A DNA stretch of 64,000 bases from Prochlorococcus sp. AG-388-A01 (GTDB lineage: Bacteria; Cyanobacteriota; Cyanobacteriia; PCC-6307; Cyanobiaceae), in NCBI GenBank assembly GCA_003279945.1, contig QCGK01000002.1, positions 62,001-126,000 on the forward strand. The letters are read 5' to 3'. Below, in pieces: positions 51,341 to 62,651 of the stretch. Within the stretch, counting starts at the first letter, position 1. Each line of letters begins with the position of its first letter. Under the pieces are notes generated by a model, which made no database searches, had not been told where the DNA came from, and saw only the letters and a list, made by a program, of their open reading frames with translations. A program made the position numbers and the translations under genes.

Positions 51341-51750
51341 TTAACATGAATGAAGAAACCTTCTACGAAGGTGGTCCAGCCAAGGGTGATTTAATAATAA
51401 ATTTACTTGCAGGACTTACTATTCTTGGTTTGCCATTTACCTTTGCCGCCATAGTTAGGGCCTTCTGGTTGAGATATAAAATTTCAAACAAGAGAATAAC
51501 TATAGATGGCGGGTGGTTTGGCAAAAACAAGACACAAGTTTCATTTAACAATATTGAAGAAATCAGATCTATACCTAGAGGATTTGGATCATATGGTGAT
51601 ATGGTTCTTATTCTTAATGATGGATCAAAGGTTGAGATGAAATCACTACCCATTTTTAGAGAAAAGCAAAAATTTATTGAAAAAAATATGATTAAAAGAT
51701 CACAAACATTAAATATCAATGATGTAAAAGGATTTGCTACTAAATCCTAA
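51337..51750 (+). CDS. PH-domain (YdbS/YdbT-like) membrane protein, 137 aa
   Basis: Bacterial PH-like (DUF304) protein usually found between rnpA and yidC in cyanobacteria. After a short N-terminus comes a membrane helix (INLLAGLTILGLPFTFAAIV), then RYKISNKRITIDGGWFGKNK and VSFNNIEEIRSIPRGFGSYG, which form the PH strands. It may assist membrane protein biogenesis; that is inferred from position. Start ATG 51337 overlaps the rnpA stop. Confidence 0.85.
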   Translation: MINMNEETFYEGGPAKGDLIINLLAGLTILGLPFTFAAIVRAFWLRYKISNKRITIDGGWFGKNKTQVSFNNIEEIRSIPRGFGSYGDMVLILNDGSKVEMKSLPIFREKQKFIEKNMIKRSQTLNINDVKGFATKS

Positions 51751-51822
51751 ATTAAGTAATTACAAAAAGCTTTTTTTCCTGTAAAATAAAATGTCAAATA
51801 AAATTTTTCTCTTTTTAATGTC

Positions 51823-52965
51823 GTGATAGGGTTCATTTCTGAAAAACTACTTATCCCGATTCTAGATTTTTTCTACGGTTTAGTACCTAGTTATGGTTTA
51901 GCAATTGTTGCCTTAACAGTCGTAATTAGAATTGCACTTTTTCCTCTAAGCGCTGGATCTATTAGAAGTGCAAGAAGGATGAAGATTGCTCAACCAGTAA
52001 TGCAAAAAAGACAAGCAGAAATAAAATCTAAGTTTTCAGGTGATCCAAAAAAACAGCAAGAAGAATTAGGAAAACTAATGAACGAGTTTGGAAGCCCTCT
52101 CGCGGGTTGTTTACCATTGATTGTTCAGATGCCTGTTCTATTTGCATTGTTTGCGACCTTAAGAGGATCACCATTTGCTGATGTTCCTTACAATATAAAT
52201 CTGAAGGTTGTTCCCCAAGATCAAATTGCAGCCATTGATCCAAAACCATATAAATCCCCAAGACATTCAATCTTTATTACAGAAAAATCTCACTTCCCAG
52301 TAATAGCTTCAATTCCTAACGGAACAAAATTAGGAGCAGAAGAATCAATAAAAATTAACTTACAAACAACCAATGGCAATAGCTATTCGGAAGTTTTATC
52401 TAAATATGATAATGGTTCAAAATTTCTTCCTACATGGACAGTTTCAAAAGGATCCGAAAATCTAAAAGTTTCTCAAGACGGTACAGTTACTGCAATCAAA
52501 CCAGGTGATGCAACAATTGAAGCAAAAATTCCAGGTCTGGCTGCTAAAAGTGGATTTCTTTTTATTAAAGCACTTGGTCAAGTTGGCTTTTATGTAAATG
52601 GTTCTGTAAATTGGGATATCGCAGCTCTTGTGGGAGCCTTTGGACTAACTTTGCTACTTTCTCAAGTTTTGTCTAGCCAAGGAATGCCAGCGAACCCTCA
52701 GCAATCAACAGCAAACAAAATAACTCCAGTAATGATTACTGGCATGTTCCTGTTTTTCCCTCTTCCTGCAGGTGTACTATTATATATGGTAGTTGCCAAC
52801 GTCTTCCAAGCATTTCAGACCTTCCTTCTTAACAAAGAAGCTCTTCCAGATAACCTACAGAAAATTTTGGATCAACAACTTTTGAATAAAAATGATGCAA
52901 TAACTACTGCTGCTTCAACTATTTCAGAGAAAAGATTACCTTTTGAACCTAATAGTAATAAATAG
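51823..52965 (+). CDS. yidC: Membrane insertase YidC/Alb3 with inserted Ig-like domain, 380 aa
   Basis: Inserts proteins into the plasma and thylakoid membranes. Transmembrane parts: [20 protein letters not shown], with the conserved Arg in the groove; [60 protein letters not shown]. Between the second and third lies a ~120-residue exposed domain with a Big2-like run ([20 protein letters not shown]). That insertion also occurs in other cyanobacterial YidC proteins from memory. Start GTG 51823; no first-helix targeting extension. Confidence 0.95.
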   Translation: MIGFISEKLLIPILDFFYGLVPSYGLAIVALTVVIRIALFPLSAGSIRSARRMKIAQPVMQKRQAEIKSKFSGDPKKQQEELGKLMNEFGSPLAGCLPLIVQMPVLFALFATLRGSPFADVPYNINLKVVPQDQIAAIDPKPYKSPRHSIFITEKSHFPVIASIPNGTKLGAEESIKINLQTTNGNSYSEVLSKYDNGSKFLPTWTVSKGSENLKVSQDGTVTAIKPGDATIEAKIPGLAAKSGFLFIKALGQVGFYVNGSVNWDIAALVGAFGLTLLLSQVLSSQGMPANPQQSTANKITPVMITGMFLFFPLPAGVLLYMVVANVFQAFQTFLLNKEALPDNLQKILDQQLLNKNDAITTAASTISEKRLPFEPNSNK

Positions 52966-52980
52966 TCTGAACCTTAAATA

Positions 52981-54447
52981 ATGAATTCTTGGTGTAAAAA
53001 TTTAGAATTACTAATAAAATCAAGAACTTCATTAATTTGGATTAGGACTAAAGAAGAGGAAAGATTAGAAAAAATACTCAATTTTTCATGTGAAAGATTA
53101 AATATAAAAAGATTTCTTCGCTGGGATTGTGTTAGCGGTATTAAAGGATTAGTTAATGAGGAAGGTAAGTTTTCTAATAATCCATTAGGCGTGCTTAATT
53201 GGCTTAAAGAACAAAGTTCTGAAGTCTCAACAATATTATTAATAAAAGACTTTCATAAATTTTATGAAGATCCATCTATAAATAGAACTATAAAAGCATT
53301 ATCATCTTCTCTTAAGGAAACTAATCATAATTTAATTATCAGTTCGCATCTATTTCCCGCATCAGAAGATCTTGATGAATTAATGACAATTTTAAACTTA
53401 CCCTTACCTGATCAAAAAGAGTTGAAAAATCTAATAAAAAAAATTGCAAAAAATACTAACTCAAATCTCGAAGAACCAGATCTAAACGAACTTTCTATAG
53501 CTTCAAGTGGATTAACTGAAATTAAAGTAAAGCAAGTTACTGCAAAGGCACTTGCTCAAAGAGGGAAAATAAGTAAAGAAGATATCAAAGATATTCTTGA
53601 AGAGAAAAAACAAGTCATTGCTAGAAGTGAAATTTTAGAATTTTTTGAGGCCAAATCAAGTCAAGATGATATTGGTGGTTTAAATGTTCTAAAGGTTTGG
53701 CTTAATCAACGATATAGAGCATTTTCTAAAGAAGCTAGAGACTATGGACTTCCTATCCCAAAAGGAGTTTTACTTGTAGGTGCTCAAGGAACAGGAAAAT
53801 CACTTACCGCAAAATCAATTTCTAAGAGTTGGTCGATGCCGCTTCTTAGGTTAGATGTGGGAAGACTATTTTCTAGTCTTGTTGGTTCAAGCGAGGCACG
53901 AACAAGAGAAACAATATCTAGAGCAGAGGCTATGTCACCTTGCATCCTTTGGATAGATGAAATTGATAAAGGCTTTGGTGGCGATGCCAGAAGCGATGGA
54001 GGTACAAGTCAAAGGGTTTTAGCAAGCTTGTTAACTTGGATGGCTGAAAAAGAATCTACTGTATTTGTAATTGCAACAGCCAATGCTATAGATAAGCTTC
54101 CAGCTGAATTATTAAGAAAAGGTAGGTTTGATGAGATATTCTTTCTTGATTTACCTAACGCAGAAGAAAGATCAAGCATTCTTGATTTGCACTTAACAAA
54201 AAGAAGACCAAGTTACAGTTTCCCTCTTTCTACAATTATTGATAGAACAGATGGATTCTCAGGCGCAGAACTTGAACAAGCAGTAATAGAAGGGATGCAC
54301 ATCTCATTCTCTGAAAATAGAGAGCTTATGGAGAAAGATTTAATTAAGTCAGTTTCAGAACTTGTTCCCTTATCAAGAACTGCTAAAGAACAAATTGATT
54401 TACTAAAAAAATGGTCATCATCAGGACGGGTACGTTCTGCATCATGA
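52981..54447 (+). CDS. ycf46: AAA+ ATPase Ycf46, 488 aa
   Basis: Cyanobacterial/plastid Ycf46. The N-terminal ~210 residues form the specific domain (SWCKNLELLIKSRTSLIWIR, TKEEERLEKIL). The C-terminal AAA domain contains Walker A VGAQGTGKSLTAKSI, Walker B CILWIDEIDKGFGG, sensor/arginine-finger region ELLRKGRFDEIFFLDLPNAE and GFSGAELEQAVIEG. A role in carbon/bicarbonate use or photosynthetic regulation has been proposed for the family. 15 bases after yidC. Confidence 0.93.
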   Translation: MNSWCKNLELLIKSRTSLIWIRTKEEERLEKILNFSCERLNIKRFLRWDCVSGIKGLVNEEGKFSNNPLGVLNWLKEQSSEVSTILLIKDFHKFYEDPSINRTIKALSSSLKETNHNLIISSHLFPASEDLDELMTILNLPLPDQKELKNLIKKIAKNTNSNLEEPDLNELSIASSGLTEIKVKQVTAKALAQRGKISKEDIKDILEEKKQVIARSEILEFFEAKSSQDDIGGLNVLKVWLNQRYRAFSKEARDYGLPIPKGVLLVGAQGTGKSLTAKSISKSWSMPLLRLDVGRLFSSLVGSSEARTRETISRAEAMSPCILWIDEIDKGFGGDARSDGGTSQRVLASLLTWMAEKESTVFVIATANAIDKLPAELLRKGRFDEIFFLDLPNAEERSSILDLHLTKRRPSYSFPLSTIIDRTDGFSGAELEQAVIEGMHISFSENRELMEKDLIKSVSELVPLSRTAKEQIDLLKKWSSSGRVRSAS

Positions 54448-54571
54448 TTAAAATTTAATTAATTTAATATACCAAGTAAGTTAGGAATCATTAATTTAGT
54501 TAATTTTTCATGAAAAATTCCTAATATTGAATTTAGATTAACTATCTTTATTAAGGTATAAAAAAAAAAGA

Positions 54572-55849
54572 GTGTTAGATCAAAAATTAATAAGAGAGAA
54601 TCCAACATCTGTTGAGGAAATTCTATCTTCAAGAGGAAAAGTTTATAACATATCCCACATACAAGAATTAACTCTTAAAAAAAAAGAAATTGATACAGAG
54701 ATATCAAACCTTCAATCTGAGAGTAAGAAGTTAAGTAAATTAATTGGTCAACAAATTGCCAAATTTCAAAAAAATAATTCTCAAGAATTAGATAATTTAA
54801 AGAGAAAGGGAAACGAATACAGAATCAGAATTTCTGAATTTGAGGAAAAACAAAGAAACTTAGATAAACAAATACATAATGAGATTTCTAATTTACCAAA
54901 TTTCCCTAGTGAAGATGCACCTGTTGGACAAGATGAAAGTAATAATGTACAAGTAAAAACCTGGGGTGATCCACTGATAGCAGAGAATCTCAAATCTCAC
55001 TGGGAAATAGGCGAAAGTCTTAATCTCTTTGAATCTATAAAATCAACAAAAATATCAAAAAGTCGTCTTATTACACTTATTGGGAATGGTGCCAAATTAG
55101 AAAGGGCATTAATAAATTTCATGCTCGATATACATACCAAAAATGGATATCTGGAGTTAATGCCTCCAGCTTTAGTGAATTCATTAAGTCTTAAGGGTTC
55201 TGGACAATTACCTAAATTTGCGAATGAAAGTTTTAAATGCTCTAATGACGACTTATGGCTTTCTCCAACAGCTGAAGTTCCACTAACTGCTTTTCATAGA
55301 AATGAAATAATTGACCCAAAGCATTTACCTATAAAATATGTTGCATATAGTCCATGTTTTAGGAGAGAGGCTGGAAGTTATGGAAGGGATACTAGGGGTT
55401 TAATAAGACTTCATCAATTTAATAAGGTTGAGTTATATTGGTATTGTGATCCGACTAAATCTTTAGAAGCTCATAAAAAGATTACTTCCGATGCAGAAAG
55501 CATTTTAAAAAAGCTCAACCTGCCTTATAGATTGATAGATATTTGTACCGGCGATTTAGGGTTTTCATCTAGTAGAACTTTTGATCTAGAAGTCTGGCTA
55601 CCTAGTAGTAAATGTTATAGAGAAATTTCAAGTTGCAGCAACTGTCTTGATTTTCAAGCACGTAGATCATCAATAAGAACAAAAATTGATAAAAAAAATA
55701 CATATTTACATACCTTAAATGGTAGTGGTCTTGCCATTGGAAGAACAATGGCTGCGATTCTTGAAAATGGCCAACAACCAGATGGAAGCGTAAAGATTCC
55801 AGACGCTCTAGTTCCATATTTTGGATCAAAATTTTTAAAAACTGCCTAA
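54572..55849 (+). CDS. serS: Seryl-tRNA synthetase, 425 aa
   Basis: Class II synthetase. GTG start 54572. The N-terminal coiled-coil arm (residues ~30-105, lysine/glutamate-rich) binds the long variable arm of tRNA-Ser. Motif 2 [36 protein letters not shown], and motif 3 [20 protein letters not shown] are complete. Length normal. Same strand between ycf46 and rseP. Confidence 0.96.
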   Translation: MLDQKLIRENPTSVEEILSSRGKVYNISHIQELTLKKKEIDTEISNLQSESKKLSKLIGQQIAKFQKNNSQELDNLKRKGNEYRIRISEFEEKQRNLDKQIHNEISNLPNFPSEDAPVGQDESNNVQVKTWGDPLIAENLKSHWEIGESLNLFESIKSTKISKSRLITLIGNGAKLERALINFMLDIHTKNGYLELMPPALVNSLSLKGSGQLPKFANESFKCSNDDLWLSPTAEVPLTAFHRNEIIDPKHLPIKYVAYSPCFRREAGSYGRDTRGLIRLHQFNKVELYWYCDPTKSLEAHKKITSDAESILKKLNLPYRLIDICTGDLGFSSSRTFDLEVWLPSSKCYREISSCSNCLDFQARRSSIRTKIDKKNTYLHTLNGSGLAIGRTMAAILENGQQPDGSVKIPDALVPYFGSKFLKTA

Positions 55850-55858
55850 TATAAAATA

Positions 55859-56938
55859 ATGAATGTTTTAACTTCAATAACAGTCCTAGGATTTCTTATT
55901 TTTTTTCATGAGATGGGGCATTTTCTCGCAGCAATTTTACAAGGTATCTATGTTGATGGATTTTCAATTGGGTTTGGACCCTCAATAATTAAAAAAAAAT
56001 ATAAAGATATAACTTATTCTTTTAGGGCATTCCCTTTAGGGGGATTTGTTTCATTCCCTGATGAAGAACTTAATAATATTGACCCTAAAAATCCAAATCT
56101 TTTAAAAAATAGACCGATAATTCAAAGAGTTATTGTAATTTCAGCTGGAGTTTTCGCTAACCTAATTCTTGCTTACACAATTTTAATTATAAACGTAACC
56201 ACCGTTGGGATTCCATTTGATCCTGAACCTGGGATTTTAGTTTTGGCTACTCAGTCTGGGAAAGCTGCCTCTCTTGCTGGTTTGGAAGCTGGAGATAAAA
56301 TCTTGAAAATTGAAAAAAATACCCTCGGAGTTGGAGATCAAGCCATTTCCACTTTAGTAAAAAAAATTCAAAATTCATCTGAGAATCCAATTTCAATAGA
56401 AATTGAAAGAGATGGATCTTTTAGAGATTTAACTCTAGTGCCAAAAAATGTTGATGGGAAAGGAACCATAGGAGCTCAATTACAGCCTAATATTAGGAAA
56501 GAAACTAAAAAAACAAAAAACGTTCCCGAACTTTTTAAATATACTAACAGTGAATTTTCATCACTTTTAATAAAAACAATACAGGGTTACAAAGGATTAA
56601 TAACAAATTTCTCCTCAACTGCACAACAATTAAGTGGGCCAGTTAAAATAGTCGAAATTGGTGCTCAACTTTCAGAACAAGGAGGAACTGGGATACTACT
56701 TTTTGCAGCTTTAATTTCTATTAATTTAGCAGTTCTTAATTCATTACCTCTGCCATTATTAGATGGAGGTCAACTTGTTTTCACTTTAATTGAGGGCTTC
56801 CGAGGAAAACCTGTACCAGTTAAAGTGCAAATAGCTGTCACTCAATCAAGTTTCTTTCTCTTAGTTGGACTAAGTGTTTTACTAATTATTAGAGATACAA
56901 GTCAATTACTAGTAGTACAAAGATTACTAAACCATTGA
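55859..56938 (+). CDS. rseP: RIP metalloprotease RseP (site-2 protease), 359 aa
   Basis: Intramembrane zinc protease. Zinc motif HEMGH (residues 17-21) in the first helix; PDZ domain near residues ~120-190 (GILVLATQSGKAASLAGLEA GDKI); second zinc/active motif LPLPLLDGGQL in the penultimate helix; a final helix FFLLVGLSVLLIIRDT. It probably releases membrane-bound regulators in stress signalling. 9 bases after serS. Confidence 0.95.
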   Translation: MNVLTSITVLGFLIFFHEMGHFLAAILQGIYVDGFSIGFGPSIIKKKYKDITYSFRAFPLGGFVSFPDEELNNIDPKNPNLLKNRPIIQRVIVISAGVFANLILAYTILIINVTTVGIPFDPEPGILVLATQSGKAASLAGLEAGDKILKIEKNTLGVGDQAISTLVKKIQNSSENPISIEIERDGSFRDLTLVPKNVDGKGTIGAQLQPNIRKETKKTKNVPELFKYTNSEFSSLLIKTIQGYKGLITNFSSTAQQLSGPVKIVEIGAQLSEQGGTGILLFAALISINLAVLNSLPLPLLDGGQLVFTLIEGFRGKPVPVKVQIAVTQSSFFLLVGLSVLLIIRDTSQLLVVQRLLNH

Positions 56939-56996
56939 GTCAATTTCAAAAATTGCAAGTCAAGCTGTTAATATATAATTAGTTGAAAAATTCCCT

Positions 56997-57299
56997 ATGG
57001 CGAAAAAGTCCATGATTGCGAGAGAGATAAAACGCAAGAAACTTGTAAAAAAATATGCTGCAAAAAGAAAAACTTTACTGGATGAGTTTAATGCGGCCAA
57101 AGATCCTATGAAAAGATTAGAAATTCACAGAAAGATACAGGGTCTTCCTAGAAACTCAGCCCCAAATAGAGTCAGGAATAGATGTTGGGCTACAGGTAAG
57201 CCAAGAGGAGTTTACAGAGACTTCGGATTATGTAGAAATCAATTAAGACAAAGAGCACATAATGGTGAACTTCCAGGAGTTGTAAAGTCAAGTTGGTAA
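56997..57299 (+). CDS. rpsN: Ribosomal protein uS14, 100 aa
   Basis: Long, zinc-free form of S14. Starts [20 protein letters not shown]; the C-terminal block [20 protein letters not shown] and [20 protein letters not shown] is diagnostic. A possible promoter (TTGCAA, 15 bp, TATAAT at 56974-56979) lies just upstream, with a spacer shorter than ideal. Confidence 0.97.
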   Translation: MAKKSMIAREIKRKKLVKKYAAKRKTLLDEFNAAKDPMKRLEIHRKIQGLPRNSAPNRVRNRCWATGKPRGVYRDFGLCRNQLRQRAHNGELPGVVKSSW

Positions 57300-57484
57300 T
57301 AAATCTAATTTTGTTATAAATAAATCTTTTACTTCAAATTTCGTTTAAAAATTTCTGAATTACTTTAGAGATCTGGTCTTATTTTAATGTTTTTTTAAAA
57401 GATTTACAGCTTATTTAAATAATTTACTCAATATGTCCCTATAAAATGTAAGAATAAATTATGTATAGATTTATAATTTAAAAA

Positions 57485-59650
57485 GTGGAAGGACAAAATA
57501 AGTCGATCACGTTTGACGGACGAGAGATACGACTAACTACAGGACTATATGCTCCTCAAGCAAGTGGATCAGTAATGATTGAGTGTGGAGACACATCATT
57601 ATTAGTCACGGCGACAAAAACAACAAAAAAAGAAGCTGCTGACTTTCTACCTTTAATATGTGACTACGAGGAAAAACTATATGCTGCGGGAAGAATTCCA
57701 GGCGGTTTCATGAGAAGAGAGGGTCGTCCCCCAGAAAGAGCAACTTTAATCTCAAGATTAATTGACAGGCCAATGCGACCTCTTTTCCCTTCATGGATGA
57801 GAGATGAAATTCAGATAGTTGCTTCCTGCCTCTCTCTAGATGAAAGGGTGCCTGCAGATGTTTTAGCTGTTACAGGAGCATCGATTGCCACCTTGGTTGG
57901 AGAGATACCATTTTATGGGCCCATGGCAGCGGTTAGAGTTGGACTAATTGGAGACGATTTCATCTTAAATCCAAGCTATAGAGAAATAGAAAAAGGAGAT
58001 TTAGACATTGTTGTTGCTGGTTCACCTGACGGTATTGTCATGATTGAAGCAGGCGCCAATCAATTATCAGAACAAGATACTATCGAAGCTATAGATTTTG
58101 GTTATGAGGCAGTAACTGAACTTATTAAATCTCAAGAAGATTTACTTAAAGACTTAGGAATAAAACAAATCATGCCCTTGGATCCAGAAGAGGATAAAAC
58201 ATTATCTACATATTTGGAGAAAAACTGCTCAAAACAAATTGACCTAATCCTAAAGAAGTATGATCAATCCAAAGAAGAAAGAGACTTAGAACTAGATAAA
58301 ATAAAGTTAGAAGTTCAGACCAAAATTGAATCTTTGAAAGATGATAACCAAATTAAAGTTTTATTATCAGAGAACGAAAAATTAATGAGTTCTGACTTTA
58401 AAAAACTTACAAAAAAATTAATGAGATCTCAAATCATTAATGATGGCAAAAGAGTTGATGGCCGTGAATTAGATGAAGTTAGGAAAATCTCAGCATCTGC
58501 TGGAATACTTCCAAAAAGGGTCCACGGCTCTGCACTATTTCAAAGAGGTTTGACTCAAGTTTTATCTACAACAACACTTGGTACACCAAGCGACGCGCAA
58601 GAGATGGATGATTTAAATCCAAGCACTGAAAAAACATATTTGCATCACTACAATTTTCCACCATATTCTGTTGGGGAAACAAGACCAATGAGAACTCCTG
58701 GAAGGAGAGAGGTTGGCCATGGAGCTTTAGCAGAGAGAGCTATAATACCAGTTCTACCTGGCAAAGAGACTTTCCCTTACGTACTCAGAGTGGTAAGCGA
58801 GGTTTTAAGTTCTAATGGATCAACTTCAATGGGGTCTGTATGTGGAAGCACCCTTTCACTATTAGATGCGGGTGTACCTCTTAAGGCTCCTGTAAGTGGT
58901 ACGGCTATGGGACTAATAAAAGAAGGTAAAGAAGTAAGAATTCTTACAGATATTCAAGGTATAGAAGATTTTCTTGGGGATATGGATTTCAAAGTTGCTG
59001 GTACTGAAAAAGGTATCACAGCTTTGCAGATGGATATGAAAATCACTGGATTACCAGTGTCTATTATTTCAGATGCAATAAAAAAAGCGCGTCCTGCAAG
59101 GATTCATATTTTAGAAAAAATGCAAAACGCAATTGATAAGCCTCAAGAATCATTATCTCCACATGCACCAAGACTTTTAAGTTTTAGAATAGACCCAGAA
59201 CTTATAGGAACCGTAATTGGACCTGGAGGTAGGACTATTAAAGGTATCACAGAGAGAACAAATACAAAAATTGATATTGAAGATGGTGGGATAGTGACTA
59301 TTGCCTCCCATGATGGAGCTGCCGCTGAAGAAGCTCAAAAAATCATAGAGGGATTAACTCGGAAAGTACATGAAGGTGAAATCTTCTCTGGAGTAGTAAC
59401 AAGGATCATACCCATAGGAGCCTTTGTTGAAATACTTCCTGGAAAGGAGGGGATGGTTCACATCTCACAATTATCAGAAGCAAGAGTAGAAAGAGTAGAA
59501 GATGTAGTGCGGCAGGGAGATGAGGTTACTGTTAGGGTTCGCGAAATTGATAGTAGAGGAAGGATTAATCTTACCTTAAGGGGCGTCGCTCAAAATGGTG
59601 GCATGTCATATCCAGAACCAACACCAACTCCTGTAGCTCCTCTTAATTAA
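57485..59650 (+). CDS. pnp: Polyribonucleotide nucleotidyltransferase, 721 aa
   Basis: 3'-5' phosphorolytic exoribonuclease and RNA-tailing enzyme. Two RNase PH domains: the first contains [20 protein letters not shown] and [20 protein letters not shown]; the second [40 protein letters not shown] and [23 protein letters not shown] domain ([20 protein letters not shown]) and an S1 domain ([20 protein letters not shown]) follow. GTG start at 57485. Overlaps the convergent cysQ by 8 bases. Confidence 0.97.
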   Translation: MEGQNKSITFDGREIRLTTGLYAPQASGSVMIECGDTSLLVTATKTTKKEAADFLPLICDYEEKLYAAGRIPGGFMRREGRPPERATLISRLIDRPMRPLFPSWMRDEIQIVASCLSLDERVPADVLAVTGASIATLVGEIPFYGPMAAVRVGLIGDDFILNPSYREIEKGDLDIVVAGSPDGIVMIEAGANQLSEQDTIEAIDFGYEAVTELIKSQEDLLKDLGIKQIMPLDPEEDKTLSTYLEKNCSKQIDLILKKYDQSKEERDLELDKIKLEVQTKIESLKDDNQIKVLLSENEKLMSSDFKKLTKKLMRSQIINDGKRVDGRELDEVRKISASAGILPKRVHGSALFQRGLTQVLSTTTLGTPSDAQEMDDLNPSTEKTYLHHYNFPPYSVGETRPMRTPGRREVGHGALAERAIIPVLPGKETFPYVLRVVSEVLSSNGSTSMGSVCGSTLSLLDAGVPLKAPVSGTAMGLIKEGKEVRILTDIQGIEDFLGDMDFKVAGTEKGITALQMDMKITGLPVSIISDAIKKARPARIHILEKMQNAIDKPQESLSPHAPRLLSFRIDPELIGTVIGPGGRTIKGITERTNTKIDIEDGGIVTIASHDGAAAEEAQKIIEGLTRKVHEGEIFSGVVTRIIPIGAFVEILPGKEGMVHISQLSEARVERVEDVVRQGDEVTVRVREIDSRGRINLTLRGVAQNGGMSYPEPTPTPVAPLN

Positions 59651-60554
59651 GATCAATAGGAAATAAATTAAATTCCCTCATAATTCCTTTAATCTGCTTA
59701 CATTTGCTTGCATGTGTTTTTTTATCATTTGAAGCAATTATTATTCCTCCCTGGTCGTAATTTTCTTTGTTATAGGAAAGTTCTTCATTGTCCAAATTTG
59801 TTATTGCCCCTCCAGAAGATCTTAAAATTGCTTCAGGAGCAGCGAAATCCCAATCTTTTGGACAACTTTGACCAGGCAAACTTAATGATATATAAATATC
59901 ACTTTCTCCTCTAATAAGAGATGCTATTTTGCACCCAATACTACCCATAATCTTCACATTCTTGAATTTAATCTTTTTAATCAAGTTTTCAAGATTTGAG
60001 TTCCGATGATTTTTACTTGTCACAACAGTCATATCTTTAATTTCCTTTCGAACCGGTTCAAGAATAACCTTATGCGATCCATCATTTCTTTCACACCAAA
60101 CCTTTTCTCCATTTGAGATCCATAATTCATTTTTTTCTGGAATTAGTACAACTCCTAAAAAAGGCTTATGATTATAATTTAATGCTAAATGCATGGCATA
60201 ATTACCAGTTCCTTGTATAAAGTCTTTCGTGCCATCTAAAGGATCAAGAATCCATAACCATTTTTTTATTTCTTTACAAATAGGCCTATTTAAACTTGAA
60301 CTTTCTTCACTCAAAATATCCCATTCACAGTTTTTATAAGCATTATTAATTCTTTGTATTATTACTTCATTCACTTTTATGTCTGCTAAAGTCACAGGAT
60401 CTTTATTATCTTTCAGTTTTATTAAATCATTTTTTTTATCAGAGTCTTTGAGTATCTTAGAATAATAGAGTAATATTTCCGATGCTTCCCAGCTGAAATT
60501 GATCAGATCCTCGATAAGATTATCTTTATCTACACCAAGAGGTAATTTAGCCAC
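59643..60554 (-). CDS. cysQ: 3'(2'),5'-bisphosphate nucleotidase CysQ-like, 303 aa
   Basis: Inositol-monophosphatase-family enzyme that removes the 3' phosphate from PAP, a by-product of sulfate assimilation. Metal motifs: [39 protein letters not shown], and [23 protein letters not shown] start at 60554. Divergent from rsmI with only 3 bases between the starts, so the two promoters must overlap the opposite genes. Confidence 0.92.
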   Translation of the reverse strand: MAKLPLGVDKDNLIEDLINFSWEASEILLYYSKILKDSDKKNDLIKLKDNKDPVTLADIKVNEVIIQRINNAYKNCEWDILSEESSSLNRPICKEIKKWLWILDPLDGTKDFIQGTGNYAMHLALNYNHKPFLGVVLIPEKNELWISNGEKVWCERNDGSHKVILEPVRKEIKDMTVVTSKNHRNSNLENLIKKIKFKNVKIMGSIGCKIASLIRGESDIYISLSLPGQSCPKDWDFAAPEAILRSSGGAITNLDNEELSYNKENYDQGGIIIASNDKKTHASKCKQIKGIMREFNLFPIDLN

Positions 60555-60557
60555 GAT

Positions 60558-61427
60558 ATGAATATCAATTCCTCATTATCTCATAGAAGCAAAGAGCCTG
60601 AAAATAGCGCTTTGTACATTGTAGGGACCCCTATCGGCAATTTAAATGATTTATCATTTAGAGCTATTAATATCTTAAAGAATGTTTCATTAATTGCCTG
60701 TGAAGACACTAGGCAAACTCTAAAGTTATTGAACAGGTATGAAATAACTAATACTCTTTTAAGTTTTAATATGCATAATTCACAAAATAGAATTTCTAAA
60801 ATAATACATGAACTTAAGAATCAAAAATCAGTCGCTTTAGTAAGCGATGCAGGAATGCCAAGTATTTGCGACCCAGGAGAGGATCTTATTAAAAAAGTAA
60901 AATCAAACGAATTAGAAGTTATTTGCATACCAGGACCATGCGCTGCAATTACAGCATTAGTATCAAGTGGTCTCCCTTCTTCTTCTTTCATATTTATGGG
61001 TTTCTTACCAAAAAAGAAAACCGAAAGAAACAAATTTTTATCAGAAATTAGTAAATCCGAAAAGACTATACTCCTTTATGAATCTCCTTATAGACTGAAA
61101 AAACTTTTGATAGAATTAAGAGAACATTGCGGAGGGGAGAGAGAAATTCAAGTTTTCAGAGAATTAACAAAAATACATGAGGAGAATGTAGGAAATAACT
61201 TGAATATGGTGCTCAACTTTTTTGAAGCTCAAGAAATAAAGGGAGAAATAACATTAGTAATAAAAGGTGTAGAGATGCAGGACGAGGAATTAAATAATTT
61301 AAGTTTAAAAAAAGAATTAATTGAATTAATAAATGCGGGTTTAAGTTTATCAGCCGCCTCTAGATACCTTGCAAAAAAGAAAAGTGTAAAAAAAAGCATA
61401 ATTTATAATTTATATGAAGACCTATAA
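60558..61427 (+). CDS. rsmI: 16S rRNA (cytidine1402-2'-O)-methyltransferase, 289 aa
   Basis: SPOUT-unrelated tetrapyrrole-methylase-fold enzyme that 2'-O-methylates C1402 in the decoding site. Motifs: ALYIVGTPIGNLNDLSFRAI, ACEDTRQTLKLLNRYEI, VALVSDAGMPSICDPGEDLI, ELEVICIPGPCAAITALVSS and GFLPKKKTERNKFL. Length normal (~290). ATG 60558. Confidence 0.96.
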   Translation: MNINSSLSHRSKEPENSALYIVGTPIGNLNDLSFRAINILKNVSLIACEDTRQTLKLLNRYEITNTLLSFNMHNSQNRISKIIHELKNQKSVALVSDAGMPSICDPGEDLIKKVKSNELEVICIPGPCAAITALVSSGLPSSSFIFMGFLPKKKTERNKFLSEISKSEKTILLYESPYRLKKLLIELREHCGGEREIQVFRELTKIHEENVGNNLNMVLNFFEAQEIKGEITLVIKGVEMQDEELNNLSLKKELIELINAGLSLSAASRYLAKKKSVKKSIIYNLYEDL

Positions 61428-61452
61428 TTTGTTTATTGAGATTTTTACTTAT

Positions 61453-61662
61453 ATGAAAAATTTAGTTGTTTCAACTATTTTTAATTTTTGTTTGTTTATT
61501 TTATTAATGGTTGGCATTCAAAACAGTTCAAACAAACGTAAAGTAAATTTATTAATTAATGAAACCGTAGATTTGCCAATAAGCTTCATAATCGGTTCAA
61601 GTTTTATTCTAGGGTCCTTAACGGGCAGTTTTTTATCATCAAATCTTTTGAGTGAAGATTAA
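61453..61662 (+). CDS. Small LapA-like (DUF1049) membrane protein, 69 aa
   Basis: Two hydrophobic helices (residues ~3-20, LVVSTIFNFCLFILLMVGIQ; ~38-58, ISFIIGSSFILGSLTGSFLS) separated by NSSNKRKVNLLINETVDLP, which resembles the LapA domain layout (helix, N-rich/basic turn with LLxN, helix). I chose ATG 61453; an earlier ATG 61414 overlaps rsmI and adds only a Phe/Tyr-rich stretch. The function in LPS assembly known for E. coli LapA should not be assumed. Confidence 0.65.
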   Translation: MKNLVVSTIFNFCLFILLMVGIQNSSNKRKVNLLINETVDLPISFIIGSSFILGSLTGSFLSSNLLSED

Positions 61663-61670
61663 CCTCGATA

Positions 61671-62357
61671 TCATAGTGATATTAAATTCTCAGGACTAAC
61701 TATTCTTGTAATTCCTCTAGAAAGCAAAACTTTAGCTGCGATCTTAAAAACATTTGTATTTGGTACTTTAATAACTTTTTGTTCCTTATTACAAAATCTT
61801 TTAGCGATTTTCAAATCAAAATATATCTGTATTGTTTTCCTTTGTAATTCATTTGACGAAAGGAATTGCCATTCAGGATATTCCTTCAATATTTTTGTTT
61901 CTAATTCAATTTTATGATCAACAATCATGTAAACAATTTTAGGTAATTCGATTTCTGATATAGGTACTGATGATATATCTCTCTGGGTTTCGTTATTAAT
62001 CTGGTAGTCTAAAGGTGCGATTTCCATAAATTCCTGATTCATTTGAAATTCAGGCTTTGCATTATGATCAATAACTTCGATTGAATCATTAGAATTCTTT
62101 ACCGTTTCCTCCGCTAAAGGTTTTTCAATTATTTTAAACTCCCCTTGTTGAGAAGCACTATCAGCCTTGTTTTCATTTTTATTTTTAATTATTAAAAAAT
62201 TATATTCTTTTGAATCTAAATTATTTTTTAGATTTCTTATTATTGTTGATTTTGCACATTGAAACTTTTTGGATAATTCATCTATACCTTTTCCATTGAT
62301 AAAATCATTTATCATTTCTTTCTTTAATATGTCAGTTAATCTTTTTGCCAAAATCAA
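61671..62357 (-). CDS. Cyanobacterial conserved protein with N-terminal HTH, 228 aa
   Basis: N-terminal helix-turn-helix (EMINDFINGKGIDELSKKFQ, CAKSTIIRNLK, residues ~14-44), a low-complexity acidic linker (~60-140), and a conserved C-terminal domain (IVYMIVDHKIELETKILKEY, PEWQFLSSNELQRKTIQIYF, then KVLLSRGITRIVSPENLISL). Possibly a DNA-binding regulator; the C-terminal domain is one I recall only as a cyanobacterial unknown. TTG start at 62357 or two codons later; no ATG fits. Confidence 0.72.
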   Translation of the reverse strand: MILAKRLTDILKKEMINDFINGKGIDELSKKFQCAKSTIIRNLKNNLDSKEYNFLIIKNKNENKADSASQQGEFKIIEKPLAEETVKNSNDSIEVIDHNAKPEFQMNQEFMEIAPLDYQINNETQRDISSVPISEIELPKIVYMIVDHKIELETKILKEYPEWQFLSSNELQRKTIQIYFDLKIAKRFCNKEQKVIKVPNTNVFKIAAKVLLSRGITRIVSPENLISL

Positions 62358-62451
62358 TAATTTAGTTATAAGAAATATTCTAAGTAGATATTCACTCTTA
62401 TCAAAATTAACTTAAGATTTTTTGAAATTCTTTTTCAAAAAATTTTATTTA

Positions 62452-62480
62452 TTGTGAACTATTTAAGCAAGCGATATAAT
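62452..62480 (+). promoter_or_regulatory. Sigma-70-type promoter of tRNA-Arg
   Basis: -35 TTGTGA (62452-62457), 17-bp spacer, perfect -10 TATAAT (62475-62480), 8 bases before the tRNA 5' end. Confidence 0.75.
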
Positions 62481-62488
62481 AATTAAAT

Positions 62489-62562
<74 letters not shown>

Positions 62563-62651
62563 TTACTTAAATTATTAAAATTTAAAGCCATTTGATTTAA
62601 ATGTAGAATAAAATATATTTTTATTAATCAATATAAATTTTTTAAATCATT

